Source of the DNA: an uncultured Prevotellaceae bacterium
GTDB taxonomy: Bacteria; Bacteroidota; Bacteroidia; Bacteroidales; Bacteroidaceae
Reading direction: 5' to 3'
Assembly (NCBI GenBank): GCA_902786665.1
Contig: CADADN010000008.1
Location: 1 to 64,000, forward strand
DNA: 64,000 bases
In this document: piece after piece, positions 34,201 through 43,159 of the stretch
Numbering within the stretch: the stretch's first letter is position 1
How the letters are laid out: the number at the start of each line of letters is the position of its first letter
Notes under the pieces: model-generated
Databases searched by the model: none
What the model saw: the letters and a program-made list of their open reading frames with translations, nothing else
Told to the model about the DNA's origin: nothing
Position numbers and translations under genes: made by a program

Positions 34201-34898
34201 GTGGAGCAGCCGTGAACGCCACCTCTTGCGATGCTGAGAAGTTCAACACCAACTTCGACTACTTCCAGGTGCTCTCCGGCCTGCCCGAGGGAACCTACCG
34301 TGTCGTGGTACAAGGCTTCTATCGTGCCGGCTTGGCTGACGTCGACTACAACTCCTGGGTTGAGAATCCCGCAGCCAACAACAACGCATTCCTCTATGCC
34401 GCTGCTGGCGAGGACACCGTGAGCGTAGCACTGAAGCGCCTCTGCACTGAAGCCCAGGTGATGGAAGGCCTCTCCGACGGTTGGATCTATTGCAATGAAG
34501 AAGCCATGCTGGCAGTGCCCAACTCAATGACTACTGGCGGTGACGCATTCTGCACCTACAACTCTGAAGGTACCGAACTGCTCTACTCCGGCAACAACGT
34601 CGTGACGAAGGTGGGCGAGGACGGCAAGCTCGTGATTGGTCTGAAGAAGGACGTCCTCATCAACAGCGACTGGACGCTCTGGACCAACTGGCAGCTCTTC
34701 TACTATGGCAAGAACAGCAACCTGCAGCCAAGCGACAATCCTCTCAGCATCGAGCAGCTGAACAGCGGCTCAGTGGTGAGCAGAGAGTTCTTCACCGTGA
34801 ACGGCACACGCACCAACGGCCTCCAGAAGGGCGTGAACATCGTCCGTGAGACCATGAACGACGGAACCGTGCGCGTGATGAAGGTGAGTGTCAAGTAA
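31299..34898 (+). CDS. Large secreted protein with three carbohydrate-binding-like modules
   Basis: The 1199-residue protein has a signal peptide (MRFAKLLLLGAVLLLGSSAAKA) and an N-terminal domain (about 25-200) with ricin-like features ('YYFYNVGSNMFFTQG', 'HLWEITDVG'). Three related beta-sandwich modules begin near 270, 600 and 948, each of the form 'NP.F....GW...F..YQ....G.Y......FYR.G...W..(F/W)(D/T)(D/N)(F/W)'. Helical FIVAR-like linkers separate them (about 205-268, 485-595, 810-945). The C-terminus FFTVNGTRTNGLQKGVNIV is a sorting-like tail. No catalytic motif is evident. The same module occurs twice in the CotH protein at 13348-18477. It lies upstream of the SusCD/FAS1 operon but is separated by a terminator; a role in binding surface or dietary glycans is inference. 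Confidence 0.75.
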   Translation: MRFAKLLLLGAVLLLGSSAAKAVDDNVWAPPAAPAEYASMVDGETYYFYNVGSNMFFTQGNAWGTQASVGHKGLKVKIESVEGAEGVYHLTDYCESKSAWLWVFFDNAENMFVDYNGQANHLWEITDVGAQTYRFSPSALNPDVNNNLLYLGLNRTNDPTTTVLTANNTAEDGAFINWKLVPEAYGESFFTEEYINYCNLYDAVMQLKDLLNKAEEIGASVADQIAVYNNTNSTLAEINAAIAAVKEAIQNREAELILENYANATVNNPVDVTKLFIKNPSFDGNDISTGWKGTAWGAYNGQENAEHYNKNYDTYQEFEGLLEGVYKLKANAFYRAGNTNSAYQNYKAGNKESKYAKLYATNGTDSITTDVLSPFSAGLTAQMSSGAWSSATDAETGETFWVPNNMVAADEFFKAGYCNDNEVFIAVSNGYMKIGARKDITIGEDWSIFDDFSLTYFGDSGDAYKLILDNIEIADYSNLEDIYTYSYLDAYNEAAAAIQSANTKEEIMAAIAAVQKASKDLETNIALWKQIISLREEAYKAAASEDYIEFYRTDCGEWADFDCEDLLEARTATNEELEAEIAKVRAMIDEVYRHPIGTEVVMTNLMVNPNFTQYGEGWTREAAPGGNVNAGGLPDNPCYEAWNNANFDIYQNVQNAPKGVYRISVQGFYRYGRTAFQAYLNGEQYTTKETCPVFVYMNANTTPFTNVYGDPMQIYDAEFYSSANDATSEQLPDGTTVYFPNGMQSASVAFGAGMYTQSAYGLVANDGDVMRIGVKGSSNQLGDSWSIWDNFEITWCGFKADVVKPVLEQAIIDAENALNGAIGKDVVGDLQAAIDAAKAVVNGDDGEAMFAALTRLFDIQEAVNESKALFAKLVEANEELASALGGAVCSADIIREAEALITSINDGLENHTFSNSDVEGLLEQINTMMHRLGIPQDMANASDASPIECSTIIINPAYAAGNDQGWTGGAAVNATSCDAEKFNTNFDYFQVLSGLPEGTYRVVVQGFYRAGLADVDYNSWVENPAANNNAFLYAAAGEDTVSVALKRLCTEAQVMEGLSDGWIYCNEEAMLAVPNSMTTGGDAFCTYNSEGTELLYSGNNVVTKVGEDGKLVIGLKKDVLINSDWTLWTNWQLFYYGKNSNLQPSDNPLSIEQLNSGSVVSREFFTVNGTRTNGLQKGVNIVRETMNDGTVRVMKVSVK

Positions 34899-35294
34899 TC
34901 ACGAAAACATCATTCACTGAAAGATTGAATATCTGATGAAGTCAATCCCAACGTGACACATAGGACAAAGAAACTGGTGGCAGGCCCACGCCTGCCTACC
35001 GGTTTCTTCGTTTGTTTCAAAAAGGGCGAAAAACATCAAAAAGCAAAGAACTGCATAACAAACCATGGTGCACACATCAAGATGCTCCCATCATCCACAT
35101 TCCAACCTATAAGAAAACACCGGACAGACAGCATCATTCACGGATGATGATGTCCATCTGAAAAGGACATCTTGGAAATACACCTATTATATATATACAG
35201 CCCCTATGGGATAAAAGCCTGTGACGGAAAAGAGTAAAGACTATACAAGATAATTCTAATTCATAAAAAAACTTAATATCAACAACTAACGACT
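34899..35294. other. Intergenic region before the SusCD/FAS1 operon
   Basis: It contains the terminator at 34968-35010 and, further on, a hairpin GATGTCC (35149-35155) / GGACATC (35165-35171). A short T/A-alternating stretch follows at about 35186-35198. No TAnnTTTG promoter is obvious before the ATG at 35295, so the operon may use an alternative sigma factor. No coding content is seen. Confidence 0.4.
34968..35010 (+). terminator. Intrinsic terminator after the three-module protein gene
   Basis: AAGAAACTGGTGGCAGG and CCTGCCTACCGGTTTCTT pair with one mismatch and one bulge around a short CCCACG loop, followed by a T-rich stretch. Confidence 0.7.
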
Positions 35295-37955
35295 ATGAAA
35301 CAGAAAAAGTTAGGACACATGTCGTTCAAGCGGATGGCACGCCATGCGCTCATAGGCTGTGGTCTGCTGATGGGAGTCTGGTCACTGCAGTCCTGCGAGG
35401 ACGAGTACCTGCTCACCGGCCAACCGTCATGGTTGGGCAACTCCATCTACGAGCAGCTGCAGAATGAGGGCGAGTACAACACGCTCATCCGCCTGATAGA
35501 CGACCTGAACCAGACGGAAGTGCTGAGGCACACGGGTTCGAAGACCCTGTTTGCCGCGAACGATGCCGCATTCGACAAATGGTTCGCCACCAACTCCTGG
35601 GGAGTGAGGAGCTACAACCAATTGTCGACGGCTCAGAAGAAGATGCTGCTCAACAGCTCCATGATCAACAACGCTTACTTGATAGAGTTGCTATCGAACG
35701 TCAGCGGCGAGCCACCTCTTGAAGGCTTGTGCATGCGCCGCGAGACCGCTTCGACCATCTACGACTCCGTCTATGTGATGCGCCCGGAAGAAATGCCCAG
35801 GACCATATCTTGGGAGAAATTCATCGACAACGACAAGAGCATCCCCATCATGAAGGACGCCAACGCCTCGCCGATGATTCATTTCCTACCGGCATTCATG
35901 CAATACTACAACATCACCAACGAGGACTTGAGCATCCTGACCAACCACCAGGCCACCTCCATCAACGAGGCATGGGTCGACGGACTTCGCATCAGCGAGC
36001 GCGACATCACCTGCAAGAACGGATACATCCACAAGGTGGACGGCGTGATAGAGCCATCCCCCAACATGGCTGAAATCCTCCGCCAGCACCCAAACATGTC
36101 GCTGTGGTCGCATCTCCTCGACAGGTTCTCAGCACCGTATTTCGACCAGAACATCACACGCGAGTACAACCGTCTCTTCAACAACCAGGACTCAGTCTAC
36201 GTGCTCCGCTACTTCAGCAAGCGGTCGAGCTACAACAACGGCGACGCCCTCACCACCACCCCCGACAACTACGCCGCCACGGCTCTGTTGTCATTCGACC
36301 CGGGATGGAACCACTATATGTACTCCAACACCATGGACTATGACCTGCACTACGACGCTGGCGCCATGATCGTGCCGACGAACGAGGCATTGCTGAAATG
36401 GTGGAACAACGAGGGCAGAGACCTCCAGGACGAGTATGGCGACTGGGACAACATCCCCGACGCCACCCTGGCCAAGCTGCTCAACGTGAACATGCTCCCC
36501 ACCTTCACCAACGCCATCCCGTCGAAGTTCCACCAGGTGCTGAACGATGCCAAGGAAGAGTTGGGCATCAAGAAGGAAGACGTGGACTCCTGCTTCATGG
36601 GATGCAACGGCGTGGTCTATTTGACCAACAAGGTGTTCACACCCGCCGAATACGCCTCCGTGGCCTACCCGGCACTGGCCCACGCCTCCACGATGAACGT
36701 CATCTACTGGGCCATCGACGAATTGAACTTCCTTCCCTACTTGCTCTCCATGGACTCAAGATACAGCCTCCTGCTTCCGACCAACGAAGCCATGATGTGG
36801 TATATCGACCCCGCATTCTACGGCAAGGTGGACAACACCTCCGGCATGGAAGCCCCATCGGTGCTTGAATTCTATTACGACCCTTCAAAGGGTACCAGCG
36901 ACCGCGTGCAAGCCCGCCGCTACAATTGTACGGTTGACCCCGATGGCAATATCGAATTAGGCCTGCGCACCCAAGCCACAGTAGGCAGCGACGTGATCAG
37001 AGACCGTCTGAAGAGATTGATGGACCAACTCATCATCGTGGGCGATGTCGAGGACGGCCATGAGTATTACAAGTCGAAAGGCGGCACACTCCTCCGAGTG
37101 ACAAGGGACAGCGAAGGACGTCTCGCTTTCGCTGGAGCATGGGACACCGACCACAACAAGGTGCTCTCCGTCAACCCCGACGAAATCTACACCAAGGTGA
37201 ATGGTAAATCCTACCAGTTGAACGAACGAATGCCTCTTGGCGCACAGAAATCCTTCTACCTGACACTGAGCGGAAACGAGCAATTCTCGAAATTCCTGGA
37301 ATTGATCGACCACGACGGCAGCGAACTGATGCGCACCGTCCTCGGCAGCAACAGTTCATCCACAAGGTATTATGCCGGCCTCACCGACCAGGGTAGCAAG
37401 AACTTCTCCCTGTTCGACAACTACAACTACACCGTATACGTGCCGACAAACGAGTCCATCCAGAAGCTCATCGACGACGGCTACCTTCCCACTTGGGAAG
37501 ACTATGAGGCTCAGGACGAGCGCGTATGGGGCACCGAGGCCTTGGCAGACAGCGCCCAGAAAGTGCTGAAGAAAATCATTGTCGACTTCGTACGCTACCA
37601 TGTGCAAGACCACTCCGTAGCCATCAACATGGCACCGGAGAACGGCAGTTATGTCAACATCTTCGAGAGCATGCTCCGCAATCCGGAAACCGGGCGATTC
37701 TTCCCCTTGCAGTCCGACAATTCCGGCGGCCAGCTCACCGTCACCGATGTGATGGGCAATGTGCGCCACGTTACCAAGAGCCAGGGTCTCTACAACCAAA
37801 TATGCCGAGACTATTGGTTCAGGAATGGCAACCTGACCCCACCCAACACCGCCACCATTTACATGGCTTCCGACGCCGTGGTGCATCAGATCGACGGACC
37901 GCTGATGGCCCAGAAGATGATTCCATGGAGAGAGCAACTTAACAAGATCAAATGA
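35295..37955 (+). CDS. FAS1 (fasciclin) domain lipoprotein, four repeats
   Basis: The 886-residue lipoprotein has a type II signal peptide with lipobox SLQSC. Four fasciclin-type signatures are spaced through it: FAANDAAFDKWF (near 93), VPTNEALLKWW (near 358), LPTNEAMMWYI (near 495) and VPTNESIQKLI (near 714). FAS1 domains serve in adhesion and protein or glycan contacts; in Bacteroidota such lipoproteins often sit beside SusC/SusD transporters. It is the first gene of the seven-gene operon, and its stop overlaps the upstream in-frame ATG of SusC (37952). It may be a surface-exposed accessory binding protein of the SusCD complex; this is inference. Confidence 0.85.
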   Translation: MKQKKLGHMSFKRMARHALIGCGLLMGVWSLQSCEDEYLLTGQPSWLGNSIYEQLQNEGEYNTLIRLIDDLNQTEVLRHTGSKTLFAANDAAFDKWFATNSWGVRSYNQLSTAQKKMLLNSSMINNAYLIELLSNVSGEPPLEGLCMRRETASTIYDSVYVMRPEEMPRTISWEKFIDNDKSIPIMKDANASPMIHFLPAFMQYYNITNEDLSILTNHQATSINEAWVDGLRISERDITCKNGYIHKVDGVIEPSPNMAEILRQHPNMSLWSHLLDRFSAPYFDQNITREYNRLFNNQDSVYVLRYFSKRSSYNNGDALTTTPDNYAATALLSFDPGWNHYMYSNTMDYDLHYDAGAMIVPTNEALLKWWNNEGRDLQDEYGDWDNIPDATLAKLLNVNMLPTFTNAIPSKFHQVLNDAKEELGIKKEDVDSCFMGCNGVVYLTNKVFTPAEYASVAYPALAHASTMNVIYWAIDELNFLPYLLSMDSRYSLLLPTNEAMMWYIDPAFYGKVDNTSGMEAPSVLEFYYDPSKGTSDRVQARRYNCTVDPDGNIELGLRTQATVGSDVIRDRLKRLMDQLIIVGDVEDGHEYYKSKGGTLLRVTRDSEGRLAFAGAWDTDHNKVLSVNPDEIYTKVNGKSYQLNERMPLGAQKSFYLTLSGNEQFSKFLELIDHDGSELMRTVLGSNSSSTRYYAGLTDQGSKNFSLFDNYNYTVYVPTNESIQKLIDDGYLPTWEDYEAQDERVWGTEALADSAQKVLKKIIVDFVRYHVQDHSVAINMAPENGSYVNIFESMLRNPETGRFFPLQSDNSGGQLTVTDVMGNVRHVTKSQGLYNQICRDYWFRNGNLTPPNTATIYMASDAVVHQIDGPLMAQKMIPWREQLNKIK

Positions 37956-37972
37956 CAAGGAGGAAACAAGGA

Positions 37973-40900
37973 ATGAGAAATCTAAGAACCATCATATTGA
38001 CACTGATGATGCAGGCCATGGCGCTGGGCGCCAGTGCGCAAGCCATCACCTCCGTCCACGGAACAGTGAGCGACGACATAGAACCTCTTATCGGCGCCAC
38101 TGTCTGTGAGGTCGACGGTAACGGACGTATCATCGAGAGTGCCGTCACCGACCTGAACGGTAACTTCACGATGAAGATCCAGAACCCCAAGGACAAGATT
38201 CGTTTCTCCTACGTGGGAATGAAGACCATCACCCTTCCCATCAACAAGACCACCTACGAAATCACGATGGAGTCGGCCACCGAACTTCAGGAAGTGACCG
38301 TGGTGTCGAAGCGTCGCGCCAAAGGCAACTCACTGCCCATCCCCGAGCGCGAGCTTTCCTATGCCACCCAGAGCCTTGACATGCAAGAATTCGAAGGTCT
38401 CGGCATCACCTCCGTCGACGAAGTCCTCCAAGGCCGTATCGCTGGTCTTGACCTCGTGGGCAACTCCGGCGACCTCGGTGCAGGGTCTACCATGCGTCTT
38501 CGTGGTGCCTCATCACTTTCCACGCTGACCAACTCCAACCCGCTCATCGTGGTGGACGGAAACCCCCGCGACGTCAACCTCGACAACTTCGACATGGCCT
38601 CTGCCAACAACGAGAAGTTTGCCGAACTGCTCAACATCAACCCTGAGGACATCGCCAGCATCAACGTGCTGAAAGACGCCGCTGCCACCGCGCTCTACGG
38701 TTCACAAGGCGGCAACGGTGTCATCGAGTTGACGACGAAGCGCGGTATCCCCGGCCCTCCGAAACTCACCTATTCATTGAAACTCACCGGCACCTTCCAG
38801 CCGAAAGGTTACAAGTTGCTCACCGGCGACGACTACACCATGCTGCTGAAGGAATCGTTGTTCAACCCCACACAGAACGACAACACCTCAGCCAACGTGC
38901 CGGAAATCAACTACGACCCCACGTTCTCGGAATATGAGCAATACAACAACAACACCGACTGGCGCGACGCAGTGACACAATGGGGTATGCGACAGAACCA
39001 CTACCTCACCGTCAGCGGCGGTGGCGAAAAGGCTTCATTCCGCATCTCCGGCGGTTTCGACCACGAGACCGGTACCATCATCATGCAGAAGCTCAACCGC
39101 TTCACCACCCGCGTGGCATTGGACTACAACGTGAGCCGCCGCATCCGCGTCAGCACCAACTTCTCACTTACCTACACGAAGAACAACCGCAACAGCGACG
39201 ACCTGCTCTCCATCGCCCTGAGGAAGATGCCTAACCTGAGCATCTACGAGCAAGACCCCTTCACCGGCGTGGACACCGACAAATACTACCAGGTGATCAA
39301 CAGGCCGCAAAACCAAGGTGGTGCCTCCGATGTGTTCAACAACGACCAGAAAGGACTCGTCAACCCCGTTGCCTCAGCCCATCTGGCAAAGAACACACAA
39401 ACCACCTATGACATGAACCCGGAATTGGTCATCAACTACCAGCTCCTGGGCACCAACTACGACAAGACACAGCTCAACTGGCGCGGTTCGGTGTACATGA
39501 ACATCCACAACGAATACCAAGACCGCTTCTACCCACAGGAACTGAAGACCGTGACATGGGACCAGGGCGTGAACACCAGCTATGCTTATTCTTACAAGAG
39601 TGTGGCTTTCAACACGAAACAGTCGCTCACCTTCATCCCGGCCTTCAGGAACAAGGACCACTCCCTCATGGCATTGGGACGTATGGAACTCACCTCCGGC
39701 TCATCCAACAGCCAGACGACCAACGGTAGTGGCCTTCCCTCCGGCGGCATCGAGAAGCCCGACGCAGGCGGCCTGATCACAGAACTGGGCTCCAATTTCA
39801 ACGAGTGGCGTTCGCTCTATTTCACGTTCTCCACCCACTATGCCTACAAGGAGCGTTACATCGCCGACTTCACCATCCGTGCCGACGGTACGACGAAATT
39901 CGGTCCGGGCAACCGCTGGGGTTACTTCCCCTCGGCATCACTGAAATGGATCATCAGCGACGAGCCATGGATGAAATGGTCTGACAAATGGCTGTCCATG
40001 TTTGCCATCCGTCCCAGCTGGGGACGCGTGGGCAACCAACCCGGCAGCAACTACCTCTACACCTCCAAGTACAGCACCACCGACAGGTATATTGACATGA
40101 GCGCGATGTATCCCAACAACATCCGCCTGACCAATATGAAATGGGAAATCATGTCGAGCTACAACCTCGGTATCGACCTCGGCTTCCTCAACGACCGCCT
40201 CACCATGAGCATCGAGGGCTACCGCAGCACAACCACCGACATGCTGCTGAGCAACTACCGCATTCCCTCGAACACCGGTTTCAACACCGTGCCCTACCGC
40301 AACAGCGGCAAGATGAGGAACACCGGTTGGGAGTTCCACATCCAGACCAACAGGCTCATCAAGTCCGGAAAGTTCTTCCTCGACCTGAACGCCAACTTCG
40401 GCAACAACCGCAACGAGATTCTGGAAATGGACGCCTACGTGCTGAAGAACCTCAACTCCACATTCGGATACTCCAACGCAGAGACCCTGCAACGCGTGCA
40501 GTTGAACAACCCGCTCGGTGCCATCTACGGCTTCAAGTACCTCGGTGTATACCAATACAACTACAGCACCTTCACCAAGATGACTCCGGAAGAGCAAGAC
40601 GCTTTCATCGCCAGCGGCAAGACCGCTCCCGTGGCTCTTAGCGAAGACGGCAAAATCATCCGTGACGCCCAAGGCAACCCCGTTCGCATGATGTACAACT
40701 ACACCAACGACGGAACGGGCCGTAACTACCGCTTCTGCGGTGGCGACGCCATTTACGAGGATGTCAACCATGACGGACAGATCAACGCACTCGACATCGT
40801 CTACCTGGGCAGTTCACTCCCGAAGCTCACCGGTGGTTTCGGTTTCACCATCAACTACGGCGACTGGCGCCTTACCACACAGTTCACCTACCGTACCGGC

Positions 40901-41314
40901 AACAAGATCATCAACCTCGCCCGTCTGAACGCAGAGGCCATGACAGGTACGAACAACCAAAGCCAGGCCGTGAACTACCGCTGGCGCAAGGAGGGTGACA
41001 TCACGACCATCCCACGTGCGATGTATGGCTCTACGAGCAACTTCAACACACAGGTGTGCGACCGCTTCGTGGAAGACGGCAGCTACCTCCGTATGAGCTA
41101 CACCCAGATTTCATACACCCTGCGTGAGAAATACCTGAAATGGATTGGTCTGAACAAGGTGTCGTTCTATTTCAGTGCCAACAACCCCTTCGTGCTGACG
41201 AAGTACTCCGGTGTCGACCCCGACATCTCGCAAGGTGGTTACGCACCGGCCCAAGACCACGCACAGACCCCGCGCTCGCGTTCCTATACGTTAGGCATCA
41301 CCGTGGAATTCTAA
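37973..41314 (+). CDS. SusC/RagA-family TonB-linked outer-membrane transporter (first)
   Basis: From 37973 the protein has 1113 residues. It has a signal peptide ending near ASAQA, a carboxypeptidase-like regulatory domain (about 20-110, 'VHGTVSDDIEPLIGATV'), a TonB-box-like segment (LQEVTVVSKRR), the SusC plug with 'LQGRIAGLDLV', 'RGASSLS' and 'PLIVVDGNPRDVN', and a large beta barrel. An AGGAGG sequence at about 37959-37964 favours the ATG at 37973 over the one at 37952. The SusD partner follows 39 nt later. SusC-type channels import oligosaccharides or peptides captured by SusD; the substrate here is unknown. Confidence 0.92.
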   Translation: MRNLRTIILTLMMQAMALGASAQAITSVHGTVSDDIEPLIGATVCEVDGNGRIIESAVTDLNGNFTMKIQNPKDKIRFSYVGMKTITLPINKTTYEITMESATELQEVTVVSKRRAKGNSLPIPERELSYATQSLDMQEFEGLGITSVDEVLQGRIAGLDLVGNSGDLGAGSTMRLRGASSLSTLTNSNPLIVVDGNPRDVNLDNFDMASANNEKFAELLNINPEDIASINVLKDAAATALYGSQGGNGVIELTTKRGIPGPPKLTYSLKLTGTFQPKGYKLLTGDDYTMLLKESLFNPTQNDNTSANVPEINYDPTFSEYEQYNNNTDWRDAVTQWGMRQNHYLTVSGGGEKASFRISGGFDHETGTIIMQKLNRFTTRVALDYNVSRRIRVSTNFSLTYTKNNRNSDDLLSIALRKMPNLSIYEQDPFTGVDTDKYYQVINRPQNQGGASDVFNNDQKGLVNPVASAHLAKNTQTTYDMNPELVINYQLLGTNYDKTQLNWRGSVYMNIHNEYQDRFYPQELKTVTWDQGVNTSYAYSYKSVAFNTKQSLTFIPAFRNKDHSLMALGRMELTSGSSNSQTTNGSGLPSGGIEKPDAGGLITELGSNFNEWRSLYFTFSTHYAYKERYIADFTIRADGTTKFGPGNRWGYFPSASLKWIISDEPWMKWSDKWLSMFAIRPSWGRVGNQPGSNYLYTSKYSTTDRYIDMSAMYPNNIRLTNMKWEIMSSYNLGIDLGFLNDRLTMSIEGYRSTTTDMLLSNYRIPSNTGFNTVPYRNSGKMRNTGWEFHIQTNRLIKSGKFFLDLNANFGNNRNEILEMDAYVLKNLNSTFGYSNAETLQRVQLNNPLGAIYGFKYLGVYQYNYSTFTKMTPEEQDAFIASGKTAPVALSEDGKIIRDAQGNPVRMMYNYTNDGTGRNYRFCGGDAIYEDVNHDGQINALDIVYLGSSLPKLTGGFGFTINYGDWRLTTQFTYRTGNKIINLARLNAEAMTGTNNQSQAVNYRWRKEGDITTIPRAMYGSTSNFNTQVCDRFVEDGSYLRMSYTQISYTLREKYLKWIGLNKVSFYFSANNPFVLTKYSGVDPDISQGGYAPAQDHAQTPRSRSYTLGITVEF

Positions 41315-41353
41315 GAGAAACCGACAATGACCAATGACCAAAGAAAAGAAGTT

Positions 41354-43159
41354 ATGAAATCATATCACATATCCAACAAGATGAAGAGCGCCCTCAGCGC
41401 ATTGCTGGCAGTACCGGCAGCGTTGCTCTTCACAGGTTGCTCCGATTTTCTGGAATTGGAACCTCGCAACGAGATTGTCCTTGAAAGCTTCTGGACAGAG
41501 AAGGCCGACGTGGACAACATCGTGTCGGGCTGCTATTCCGGCTTGCAGTCCAGCGCCTGCATCCAACGCATGATCATCTGGGGCGAGGGCCGCAGCGAAA
41601 ACCTCTACGTGGGTTTGAACACCAACCAGAACAGCGACCTGTTGAACCTGCTCAACGAAAACATCACAGCAATGAACGGCTTCACCACATGGGTTGACTT
41701 CTACAAAGTCATCAACAGGTGCAACACCGTCATCAAATACGCCCCTGGCGTCGCAGCCAACGACCCAGGCTATACAGACAGCGAATTGAACGCCACCATC
41801 GCCGAGATGGTAGGCCTGCGCTCCCTCTGCTACTTCTACCTCATCCGTACGTTCCGCGACGTGCCCTACTCCACTGTCGCATACACCGATGACGACCAGA
41901 AGATGGACTTGCCTGCCACACCTTTCAACCAAGTGCTCGACTCACTCATCACCGACTTGGAGAGTGTGCGCGACATGGCCGTGAAACGCTATCCTTCCAC
42001 AAAGCCGCTTTACCAAAGCGGTCGCATCACACAGGACGCCATCAATGCCATGCTCTGCGAGATGTACCTGTGGAAACAAGACTACGACCGTTGCATCCAA
42101 TATGCCGACCTGGTGATTGAATCGAAGAAACTGCTTGCCGAAGAGAACCTTCGCAGCGGCACGAACACCGGACGTGGCGGTGGCATCGGCGGTCGCGGCA
42201 GCAGCGTCAGCGAATACTACAGCCGCACCAACGGCTATCCCCTGACCCAGGCCAATGTGAGCCAAGGCAACTACGGCAACACGTTCAGCACCCTGTTCGC
42301 CCGTGACGACTACACCGCCACCGCCAACCAGGAAATCATCTTCCAACTGGTATTCAGCGACGACCCCAGGTCCAACAGCATGCCCGCCAACGGCGCCGTG
42401 AACAGCTTCTATGGCAACTCCAACGCCACCCGTGGTTTGATGGCTCCCTCCGACTACATCATAGAGGAAACAGGCAAGGAACAAAGCCGTGAAGTCTATG
42501 AAGACAAGAACAAATGGATGGACGCCCGCATGTATGAAAATTGCAACAAATCGTCGCAATGCGTAGCCAAATTCGTGTACCGTGGAGTCGACATCAATGC
42601 TTCCACCACACAGCCTACCGTCACCTACACCAGCGCATGGCCTCAAGACCAAGTGGGCAGCAACTGGATCATCTACCGCCTGTCCGACATCATGCTGATG
42701 AAAGCAGAGGCGCTGACCCAGAAGATGCGCGACGGCGTGGAGCAAGATGTATTGGAATTCAACAGGCCTCTGCTGGCACAAGCCTTCTCCTTGGTGAACG
42801 CCGTGAACAAACGCTCCATCTGCCAACCCACCACAAGCCTCACCGACACGCTGTCGGCTGGCGACTACCAGACCAAGGTCCAGATGGAAGACCTGGTGCT
42901 GCGCGAGCGTGAGCGCGAATTGATGTTCGAAGGCAAACGCTGGTATGACCTCGTGCGCCTTTCACGCCGTGTGGGCAACACAACAACGCTGACCGCTGCA
43001 GCCATGAAGAAGGCAGGCACCGGTGCCTCACTCATACAGAACAAATTGTCGAAGATGGACGCCATCTATCTCCCGTACAACAACGACGAGATCAAGGTGA
43101 ACCACAACCTCGTGCAGAACCCCGCGTTCCAAAGCGGTGAGAACAGCAGTTACGAATAA
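41354..43159 (+). CDS. SusD/RagB-family nutrient-binding lipoprotein (first)
   Basis: About 601 residues long from the second in-frame ATG; an ATG 27 nt upstream is also possible. The lipobox is LLFTGC, followed by SDFLELEP, the classical mature start of SusD proteins. TPR-like helices ('AIRLSLCYFYLIRTFRDVPYS'-like region near 165) and the C-terminal 'RERELMFEGKRWYDLVRLSR' block are typical of the family. A glycine/arginine-rich insert near 275-285 (GRGGGIGGRG) is unusual. It pairs with the SusC before it as the surface lid. The next gene starts directly at its stop. Confidence 0.92.
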   Translation: MKSYHISNKMKSALSALLAVPAALLFTGCSDFLELEPRNEIVLESFWTEKADVDNIVSGCYSGLQSSACIQRMIIWGEGRSENLYVGLNTNQNSDLLNLLNENITAMNGFTTWVDFYKVINRCNTVIKYAPGVAANDPGYTDSELNATIAEMVGLRSLCYFYLIRTFRDVPYSTVAYTDDDQKMDLPATPFNQVLDSLITDLESVRDMAVKRYPSTKPLYQSGRITQDAINAMLCEMYLWKQDYDRCIQYADLVIESKKLLAEENLRSGTNTGRGGGIGGRGSSVSEYYSRTNGYPLTQANVSQGNYGNTFSTLFARDDYTATANQEIIFQLVFSDDPRSNSMPANGAVNSFYGNSNATRGLMAPSDYIIEETGKEQSREVYEDKNKWMDARMYENCNKSSQCVAKFVYRGVDINASTTQPTVTYTSAWPQDQVGSNWIIYRLSDIMLMKAEALTQKMRDGVEQDVLEFNRPLLAQAFSLVNAVNKRSICQPTTSLTDTLSAGDYQTKVQMEDLVLRERERELMFEGKRWYDLVRLSRRVGNTTTLTAAAMKKAGTGASLIQNKLSKMDAIYLPYNNDEIKVNHNLVQNPAFQSGENSSYE

